The translations under genes were made by a program, and so were the position numbers. The notes beneath the pieces are model-generated. The model saw only the letters and a program-made list of their open reading frames with translations. It was not told where the DNA came from and made no database searches. From Dicyema japonicum (taxonomy: Eukaryota; Dicyemida; Rhombozoa; Dicyemidae), in contig RDEW01000019.1 in the NCBI GenBank assembly GCA_011109175.1, positions 821,315-885,314 on the forward strand: a stretch of 64,000 nucleotides of DNA, read 5' to 3'. Of the stretch, positions 56,180-64,000 are shown one piece after another (position 1 is the stretch's first letter; every line of letters starts with the position of its first letter).

Positions 56180-56780
56180 GGTTCTTCAATAACACTACTG
56201 GAATTTTGTCGGGACCGGCAGAGTACGTTGTTCTTGTAAAACGAAGCGCATTCTTCACGTCTTCATCCGAGAAGTAAACTGGGTTAGAATTTTTCTTCAG
56301 TTTTCTTCATGAAGAGAGAAGCACTTCCGACTTCCTGTGTTCTTTGTACGAAAATTTTGTGTAGAATTTTATCAAATTGTTAACGTCCCGTTGAGTATAG
56401 TCATCTTCGGGGGAAGTTTCTTCGCACTTTTGCAACGTTTCGAATGGCTTTCCACACTTTTCCGGTACTATCGTTGCGATTTATTCTTGAAAGAATCCGA
56501 TTCTGGGCCTTGAACTCTCAGGCCATTATTTTGTTGTTTAAGCTCTGATCCTTAGTTTCGTTTCTAATGTGATCCAATTAGATTTTTTGAGGTGATTTCT
56601 TTCTCTGATCAATGCCGACTCCCTTCTACCATTAGAGGAGTTTAGACGATGCTTGGGAATAGCCAATGATCTTGCTTCTAGGATTGTGCAAGTAAAGTAT
56701 TTGATCGCTTTTTCTAGCGATTTGAAGCTGACCAAGTAACAATTCTTCAGTCTATCATCAGAGATTGCGTGATACAATTC

Positions 56781-57422
56781 TCAATTAGCAGCTTTGTAGT
56801 TATGACTAGCAGGTGTTCTTTTCACTCTGACTTCTCTCATGACCTTCACAATTGGATTATGATCGCTTCTTGTTTCGTAGAGGACTGACCAATCAATTTT
56901 TGATGAAAGCGACGATGAGCAGAGTGTTACATCCGGTGAGGTAAGCTGATCCGTCTCTCTGAGTGAGGTCCTTGTATTTTTCGCTGGATCGTTTAGTATC
57001 GTTAAGGAGTCCGATTTCAATAACAATAGCTTCCTTCTCGTGTCGGCCTGTTGGGTTGACAACCATAATGGGTGCTTTGCGTTTAAATCTCCACATATGA
57101 TTATCTCATTGTAGATAGCCAATCTTGATAGGTTTGGAATAACATAGTCCTTTGGGCAAGAGCCAAGAGGAAACAAGTAGATATTCACGAGGCACACACT
57201 TCCTTTCGTTGTCCCAAGCGAGATTCCAATTGCCTCAGTAACCTCGTCATTTCCAACAAGTTTTCTCACTTCCGAAGTAATGTCGCATTTCAAATTCTTT
57301 TTGAATAGAGTAAGTAGTCCACCCCTTCTTTTCTTTTTACGGTCTATCTTGATTGCCTCGTATCTAAGGAATAAAGGAGTGGAATCATTCATGCGGAGTT
57401 TAGTTTCTTGAATCATGGCCAC
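56781..57422 (-). pseudogene. LINE-4 AP endonuclease
   Basis: Contains VAMIQETKLRMND (catalytic E), IIICGDLNAKHPLWLSTQQA (D-x-N), SPDVTLCSSSL and ETRSDHNPIV (catalytic DH). The first strand, ALQLNINGSKGKVRELR, lies upstream in another frame (about 57470-57520), so one frame break separates the Asn from the Glu. Confidence 0.78.
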
Positions 57423-57462
57423 GTCGATCTTCTGATTTGCCAGGATTGACGGAGTTCCCTGA

Positions 57463-57648
57463 CCTTGCCTTTACTTCCGTTGATGTTCAATTGGAGAGCA
57501 GTAAATTTCCTTTCTCCACAGTGGGCTGAGGGTTTTCGCCGGGAATGTTTGGACTCCTTGCCTTTACTTCCGTTGATGTTCAATTGGAGAGCAGTAAATT
57601 TCCTTTCTCCACAGTGGGCTGAGGGTTTTTGCCGGGAATGTTTGGACT
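57463..57648 (-). repeat. 93-bp tandem duplication at the LINE-4 endonuclease start
   Basis: 57463-57555 and 57556-57648 differ at a single base. The unit covers the codons before and over the QLNIN strand, so the start of the domain is doubled. Confidence 0.85.
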
Positions 57649-57959
57649 TTTTTAAAGCACATCGCCGGGGGTCGATAATGACCCCGGGAGGAAGGGGTCT
57701 AATAGTCCTTTTCGGAGGGAAAATTTATGAATAGTATAGGATAACTAATCCCCATGAAAATATCATTTACTTAAGGATACATAGTCATAGGAGTATTCTT
57801 TTGACTATTAACTGCAAAAACTGTGGACCTTCTCTTAAGCAGATCTCCCAATCAAATAAATTTTGATCTGGATATTAGATTTTTTCTACCTTGTTTGTGG
57901 TTCATTTGATGACAATGAAGGATATTGTCGCAAGTAATACTATTGATCGTTAATTAAAG

Positions 57960-58780
57960 GACCTTCAACTTTATCCGATTTCGATTTTTGTAGTGGTATT
58001 AATAAATCTTCATGTGCATGACACGTAATATCCCTAATTTTTTCCTTGGATATTTAAAATCGATATTGTTGAGTCAATCACATATTTGTATTATCAATAA
58101 TCAATTATTCATGTTTTTGTTGAATGTTTTTCAAGATAAAATTATCCCACAGACCTGGGATGGAGTTGTCTCGAAATGTTTCAAAAACTATAAAGCTATC
58201 TGTTGAAGGAGCAACGAGAACTTACACCCAGTCAGTTATGTAAAAAAAGACTATCGAAAGCATGCTAGTTAAACGCAAACATGGGATGAAGGATTTGATG
58301 GAGAGTACACCTCTCAACTTTTTGAACTGGCATGACGTGAGGACATCCCACAGAACTCTTAGAGATATTCCGACTGACTCTGATGTGGAGATGGGGGATA
58401 AGAGGGAGTTGATGGCAAACTCTTCTTCTGAGAGAAGAAGAATCCACTTAGATAATTTACTCGTTTTACTTTATGGCCACTTTTAAATGTTTTTGTCCGC
58501 CTCAAAGCATCGTCTTCCTGTGATCCTATAGAAGGAATGTAAGTTTAGTATCCACGGCACGCTCTGTTTAGTAAATAAATTGAAAGAGTCCAGTATTCCA
58601 AAACAGTTTCATTGGGAGAAAGGGAAAACTTAAATAATATTGGACACTTGTGCCGTTGAGAGACTGAAAAATATTGAGATAATTGACAAGGTCCAGATAA
58701 ACACCTTAAAGAAATCGTGATAAATTTCAGATACGGAGAGGACCTTGACAGGATACGGGACATAACACTGTAGAGATTTA
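57960..58780 (+). CDS. Possible fragmented multi-exon gene, unidentified
   Basis: Open pieces include MELSRNVSKTIKLSVEGATR (from 58161), a frame with TPLNFLNWHDVRTSHRTL to SSSERRRIHLDNLL (58300-58470), and near 58660-58765 RLKNIEIIDKVQINTLKK. GT-AG pairs of suitable size exist, but no combination gave a continuous frame. It may be a real, poorly resolved gene or chance. Confidence 0.22.
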
Positions 58781-61170
58781 AATTTTAATCTAAAATCACT
58801 GATGGATCAAAAATTCAGATAATTCCATAATTTTTAATAATTTTGCATAATACAAGGTTAGACTATTAATTTGCGAGAAATAGTAACTGTAGCCGCGAGT
58901 TACCATGTGAATACTTGATTGAAGATTTTTGGCGTCTGATAGACTTTGGTTAAATTCAGTCTCGCCATACATTAAATCTCTTTAAAGTGGTCCACTTGAA
59001 TGCATGAGAATTAATAGTTTCAGGAATTCATTACTATTTTCACATCCACCAGAGCACATATAAAGCCTGTTTGGCCCTGTGAAAGCCGAAATGTTGAAAA
59101 GAATGATCTACCTGACAAAGTGATGTTTACTCCTCTTGCTATGTAGACTGCCGGTGCCATTAGATCGTCTACATTGGAATTCCTGAGTCGGTTTGGTAAT
59201 TAGTCTTCCCCACGCTCTGGTGATTTCCATGAGCTACACTAGTTGAGCAAGTTTCTATTGCAATTTAAAAAGGAATAGGCATCCAGTCAGGATTCTTACA
59301 TTCATTTAGCTATTAACTCCTAATTTGGTTTCAATTGATTATTGATTGAGAGTCATATTTCGTAATGACTATAGGCTTACCAATTCCAAAAATATTGACG
59401 TATTGCTAAAATATTCACTAAATAATCAATATATATTGGATTAATTATTATAGCCTATTGAAACTAAGAAAGGCTTTATTCAGCAAGAGAACAACTTGGA
59501 GGGGGTTGGTACCTGCTGTGAATAAAATTGTGTGATTACTTTTTCAATTTTTCTAAGGTAGGAGAAAAAGCGAATTATGTCAAAGGAAGCCTGGAATTCT
59601 TCGAGCCATTAAATCCTAGAAAACCTATATTGACTCAATCACGATAAGGGGTTAATCCAGTAAAGTTAAAAACTCATTCAGTGCAATCTATATCCGTCAA
59701 TGGGGCTGTTGAGATTGGAGTGGTTACAATAATAAGCATGGAAACATTCTTATCGGAGTTTGGCTCACCTCGCAACAGGTTTAAAGGGAAGTCTATGTAG
59801 ATAAGTACTTTAACAGAATCTGTTGGTGGGTGTACCAGTAATCCATGATACCAAAGTGAACATAGTAACCATGGTACTAACCTGGGACGATATTGTAAAC
59901 AAGTTCAATGAACACAATACATGATTCCACAAGAGCATCATAATTAGAAGACCCTTGAGAGTATTTCAGTAGAAAATAAATATGGGTTGGCCATAACAGA
60001 CGGTTTACCAGAAACTGACATTGTTTGAGGATTTAGTGAATGAAATGGATCTTCTTAGCTGGGATCAAGAAGTAATTTAAATTGGTTATTTTGGAGAACC
60101 AAAAACTTACCATGTTAAATGCTTTCTTTATAATTTATGTCGCCTCTTTGGGTCTTCAATGTCTCGTAGCAACTATAAGGTCTTTAGTGTAAGACAAATG
60201 TGGGGTTAAAAGGTCGCTAAGATTAGACTAAACAATATTGGAGACAACGGGAATTTTTGTGGAACTCCGTTTGAAAAATATCGTGATTTCGATTTTTGGT
60301 TGTTTACATGAAAAAAACATTCGTTCTTTTTTACTTTATCGGTTATTAAATATCACATGTCTACTACGGGTGGTAATAAAATTTTCCAACCATGATTTGA
60401 AATTAGGATGGATAGACGCCAGGAAGATTTTTGTTGTTAGGATCTTCTGGGAGATGGAGTAAAACAGAGACCAAACCACTTCTGGGTTGGAGTATTTGGC
60501 CCATCAGAAATAAATTGATTGGTTAGCTGTGGAGTATAATATTACTTAACTACATTACACTGTAATTACGGAATAAACATGTAATAAGCCAATTTTGAAA
60601 AGCTAACTCTTTATTAAAGAAAAAAGAACTATTCAGATAAACTACTTTCTTTCTCACGTGTCTTCTGCCCCTACCGAAGATTTTGGCCAGCTCTCTAAAA
60701 TTATCCTTCCGCACTGTAGGTTGCAAAAAAAGACTCGCGCGACGTTGGTCGAGGAGCATGCTCTTTTGAGCCAGCTACTTATATATTTCTATCCACTTAC
60801 AACTTCCTCAAGTACCCCTGTGAAATTTAGCATCGATGTAGCTCCATGTCTTCATATATGGAATGACATGGGCTTAAAGCCAGTCTAGTAAATTTAATGA
60901 GGATTAAAATAGTGATTTAATTGTAGCTTGTTATAAACCACTAATTATCCATAAATCAACTTATTGTCATTTAATTACAAATTATATTAAATTGTAGTCA
61001 TTTTGATTAAATCAGAGTGTAAAATGATTAAATGATCTCGATAATATCGATGAAACAATAGGTTTTTAAAATAACTTTAAAATGAATTTTACTTTGTGCT
61101 AAAATATTTTTCAAATGCAAATAGAGTACTTTAGTTATATTAAAAAATAATTTTATTTTTTAATTATATT
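58781..61170. other. Long stretch without a supported gene
   Basis: A LINE-derived element start lies at about 58890-58940 (GCCGCGAGTTACCATGTG, TACTTGATTGAAGATTTTT). 59460-60230 has short open pieces that may be very old retroelement sequence. The frames at 60238-60462 (plus) and 60550-60759/60658-60888 (opposed) show no domain. Confidence 0.3.
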
Positions 61171-61246
61171 TTCAGATTGGATACCTAATTTACTAAAACG
61201 TAATATATCGGAGCGATTCTTTTGTTACTCTTATTTCTGTAAGTGG

Positions 61247-62424
61247 ATGCTGGGGTTAGAATCATATTGCCAATATTATAGGAATTCTAACAAAGTTGCT
61301 CACAATATTCACATAGTAGCAAAAAAATCCCCCAGCAAATTACATGTGGGAAAGGAGAACGCATTCGTATTTCTTAGCTTTAGGCAACTATATTGTAGGA
61401 TAAACAGTCTTTTTGGGAGTACAAATTGGATCCAAACTACTGCAGGGATCACGAACGTTGTACTCACTCGTCTGCAGTCATTGCATGCAATCATTTGATG
61501 TTACCTGAGTTTGTTAATAACGTGTTATTATATATGTTTGCATGTGAGGTTAAATATTTATATAATTTTTAGAAATTTTTTATTATTAAAAATGAGAAAA
61601 ATTTTAGTGGGCTTTTCTCCAGTGAAACACGTCGACGTGTGCTCGACAGAATCGATAAATTATGTTACAAACTTGAGTTTTCTTTGGAAACAAAGTACAA
61701 GACTATTCAAATGTTGGACCGACAAACTCAAGTTGACTATGGTGATAATATTAGGCCATTGGGATATCTGAGAAGACCGACTATACTGCCCTGGCTTACA
61801 CAGCGTTGTTTGTTGCCTGTAAAATGCACGAGGTCTCCTGTTATGCCTTTGATGACTTTGCTGATATGCTCAAACTTGATAGTAGTCTTAAAAAGAAACT
61901 ATTGAATGGGGAGATGAAACTTTTGGAGGATCTTGACTTTTTAACTAATGGTCCCCTTGTTACTGACTTTGTTTATAGGGCTCTCACAGTCTCTAAAGTA
62001 CTATAATGTTGTTATTGTAGGATGGGGAGTCTGTTTCCTTGGCAACTCATTATCTATGTGAAATATTTGTACACGATGACTGTTCAGTGACTGCTATTCC
62101 ATCACTTATTGCCTGTTCTGCCTTGTGGTTGGCTAGGAGACAACTGAAGGGTCGCTCACCTTGGGTTTGTTGGTTTGAGTATTGTAGAATGCCAGACTAA
62201 CAGCTTTTCTAGTTCATTCTGAAAGTCAAATAGTGAAGCAAGTGAAGACCTTGATTCAATGTGTAATAAATTATAATAGGGGGAGCAATCATTTCAATGT
62301 TTGTGAGTGTTGTTACTGTTAGTCCATTAATAGAAGATATTCAGTGAGTAAAGTATTCCTTTTGGAGGTTAAACCTCTATTCAACTCTCAAAAGCTCCTT
62401 GATTTGCTCTCAAACCTTAACTAG
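61247..62424 (+). CDS. CCNA: Cyclin A
   Basis: Seven exons (61247-61366, 61399-61548, 61573-61731, 61755-61997, 62021-62164, 62188-62298, 62323-62424) with introns of 32, 24, 23, 23, 23 and 24 nt give 342 residues. The N-terminus carries a KEN box (HVGKENAF), the APC/C degradation signal. Cyclin box 1 includes LPEFVNNVLLYMF, SSETRRRVLDRIDKLCYKLE, KTIQMLDR and YTALFVACKMHEVSCYAFDD. Cyclin box 2 includes NGPLVTDFVYRAL, SLATHYLCEI and AIPSLIACSALWLA. The PSLIA motif (cyclin A) rather than PSQIA (cyclin B) and the ending INRRYSVSKVFLL (human IREKYKASKYLCV) favour cyclin A. It activates CDK1/2 in S phase and mitosis. Several introns contain stops, so splicing is needed. Shorter than vertebrate cyclin A mainly at the N-terminus. 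Confidence 0.9.
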
Positions 62425-63115
62425 GCTTGTATTTTATATAAAATTAATTATTATTATTCCTTTTATTTATATAATTAGGATTATTGATTATGTTTTTAAT
62501 TAAAGAGACAAAGATATTATTAACTAGTCATTCGTATCCACTTGGCGCGCTGTGGTCGTCACTTGAATTTATATTCATGTCAGTGCAAGATTGGATAACC
62601 GTCCATTCCACTATTCCCATCGTGACTCCACACTCATGAAAAGAAGGAAGGCGGAGGCTTTCATTCATCATAAATCAAAGTGGACACTGTGCTAACCGCT
62701 TCAGAGCTTTCGAAGGCGATTATGACAAGTTGAAACTATCTCCATTAATGTCAGAATGAGATGTCAATAAGATCAATACGCGAAGCAATGAATGGAACGA
62801 TACACGTCGATCCCATACTTGATATATTCCATGATTAATGGCCATCACATCAGGTCTCTTTCTCTCTTTGCTGTCAAGACTGGGAGATCAATCAAAGACG
62901 AATTCCCATTCGAATCTAATTTAGGGCTGTGTGCCTGGCAAGAATGAATCCCTTTCGGTCAACCATCACCCCACAGCGTTAAATGTGAGGTTCGCAAACG
63001 TTAAACCCGAGACACAATCCATCGCTGATGAGGAGGTTCTTGTCTAACAAAGGGTATTAATTAGTAGTAATTTTATTCAAATTAACTCTAATTTCCATAA
63101 TTTTATATCTTTGTG
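62425..63115. other. 3' flank of cyclin A, no gene
   Basis: AT-rich to about 62530, then mixed sequence with no supported frame. Confidence 0.4.
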
Positions 63116-63119
63116 ATTA

Positions 63120-63710
63120 TTTTACTGAATCTTTGATAAACTATATTATTGATTGGGGATCTTTGAGAGCGAAAGCTATGCGCCCGATCAATAGCCGCCA
63201 TCTCCTGTCCGACTTCCCAAAGGTCGTTGAAAAGGTTGATAGGGGAATAATTGTGGTTCTTTTAGTTGCAAGATTGAAACCGATATCCAATTTTCTCCAC
63301 GTGAAGGTGAACCACATCAAGACAAGAGTTGTCTGAAACAGATACATACACAGTTTTATTTCTACAAGAAGCATCCGAAGACTTGAAAATAATAAAATAC
63401 TACACCGACCCCCTTCTCCAACAGACCAATCAGAATCCTCTCTTCCGAGGGACATCCGAGTAAACCTGGCTCGTCTACAATGTGGGCACCACCCCTATCT
63501 ACCAACGTACGATATCCTCTGTCCCTTTTGCAACCTCAACGTGTTGACAACAAATCATCAATTTGAATGTCATGAATTAGCACAACGTTCTTCTACAATG
63601 CCAGGACTGACCGATCTATAGGAGCGATCAACATTTGCTGCGTCCTATTTAATAGCTGCTGGCCTCCTACAAGTTAGTAAGGCCAGGGTTACTTAACTAA
63701 CTAACTTGAT
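63120..63710 (+). pseudogene. Retrotransposon ORF end with C-terminal zinc knuckle
   Basis: Frames give AKAMRPINSRHLLSDFPKVV, then in another frame VNLARLQCGHHPYL, then CPFCNLNVLTTNHQFECHEL. The C-x2-C-x(11)-H-x(3)-C pattern after an LRxGHxPxL-like stretch is the C-terminal zinc knuckle of LINE ORF2s. The 3' end (CCTCCTACAAGTTAG, TTACTTAACTAACTAACTTG) recurs at 38650-38690. Confidence 0.5.
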
Positions 63711-63779
63711 TGGGGGATCCAATATTAGTTGTGGTCATAATTTTTAAGACTATTAGAATGCAAATTAAAGACAATGCTT

Positions 63780-64000
63780 TTGTAGTTAATTTGTCTGGGC
63801 TTTATTTGGTTGTCATTTGTACCATCACACTTTTACTCCTACTTGACACATAATAATTTTCACCAGCTATTGTTGAGACAACTGCAGACATAGGCGGGAA
63901 ATAACGCCATGACGTCCGTGAAACTCACTGGCTCTTCTAGATGCTCTGCGTTGCTACAGCGAGACGCAACGCTGCATCAATTATGTCGGTGTGAATCAAT
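63780..64000 (+). repeat. Dispersed repeat (family C), runs off the window
   Basis: GAGACAACTGCAGACATAGG, GCGGGAAATAACGCC and GCGTTGCTACAGCGAGACGC match 25540-25795 in order. Confidence 0.4.

Larger units (their letters stand above)
54611..57740 (-). mobile_element. LINE-4 copy: endonuclease, RT and tail, minus strand
   Basis: A near complete element in reverse: 5' region 57740-57450, endonuclease to 56780, linker, RT, C-terminus ending RMRILAERIGIT (54672), and an A/T tail at 54611-54640. An N at 55847 lies inside the RT, with 55594-55846 duplicated at 55848-56098. Confidence 0.8.

Noticed and set aside
57465-57734. 89-codon plus-strand frame with a repeated LPLLPLMFNWRAVNFL block
   Set aside because: It is antisense to the LINE-4 endonuclease start; the repeat comes from the 93-bp tandem duplication, not from a repetitive protein.
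63141-63455. 104-codon minus-strand frame, hydrophobic in the middle
   Set aside because: It overlaps the retrotransposon C-terminus on the plus strand, whose zinc-knuckle motif continues beyond it; no splice-site support on the minus strand.

Overview
The window reads as nuclear DNA of a small-genome, intron-rich metazoan. It is AT-rich and full of decayed non-LTR retrotransposons and short interspersed elements, with compact genes whose introns are only about 20-33 nt long (mostly 22-25 nt). I resolved about 45 such introns in nine genes. The strongest are those whose removal rebuilds conserved residues, for example the CCCH zinc fingers of a makorin, the PRPP loop of APRT and the cyclin A box. 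The genes include ciliary proteins (CEP290-like, two Tctex-type dynein light chains, a CFAP97D-like protein) and animal proteins (PHTF, cyclin A, makorin, a GRAB-domain golgin). Tiny introns in a ciliated animal point to a dicyemid mesozoan such as Dicyema. This is inference from intron size and gene content, not a sequence match.

Layout. 1-1370: 5' part of a CEP290-like gene, minus strand. 1.6-7.2 kb: nested short elements, a hAT remnant, a Tctex-type light chain gene with a one-base frame problem, and LINE debris. 7.2-10.2 kb: an almost complete LINE (LINE-1 here) flanked by a 12-bp target duplication; its endonuclease ORF starts behind a canonical 2A peptide. 10.2-17 kb: decayed retroelements and SINEs. 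17.0-18.5 kb: PHTF-family membrane protein gene, minus strand. 18.6-25.8 kb: more LINE fragments, including LINE-2 with a second 2A-like motif. 26.25-26.86 kb: intact four-exon APRT. 28.26-28.60 kb: unidentified 97-residue gene. 31.0-32.1 kb: makorin. 34.0-36.3 kb: golgin with a C-terminal GRAB-like domain.

37-43 kb: retroelements ending in a PD-(D/E)XK nuclease domain; one is split by a 903-bp Mutator-like element with an 8-bp target duplication, and the empty site is seen in the sister copy. 43.65-44.08 kb: second Tctex-type gene, whose first exon is only the ATG. 47.4-48.0 kb: CFAP97D-like gene. 48-58 kb: LINE and nuclease-element fragments with several tandem duplications and four single-N joins flanked by near-identical duplicates, which look like scaffolding artefacts. 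61.2-62.4 kb: seven-exon cyclin A with a KEN box. 63-64 kb: end of another retrotransposon with a C-terminal zinc knuckle.

No operons, bacterial-type signals or CRISPR arrays are present. The host genes appear to be independent housekeeping, cell-cycle and ciliary genes spaced by mobile DNA. The most distinctive features are the micro-introns, the 2A peptides placed directly in front of LINE endonuclease domains, and short non-autonomous elements that look like a LINE 5' end joined to its 3' tail.
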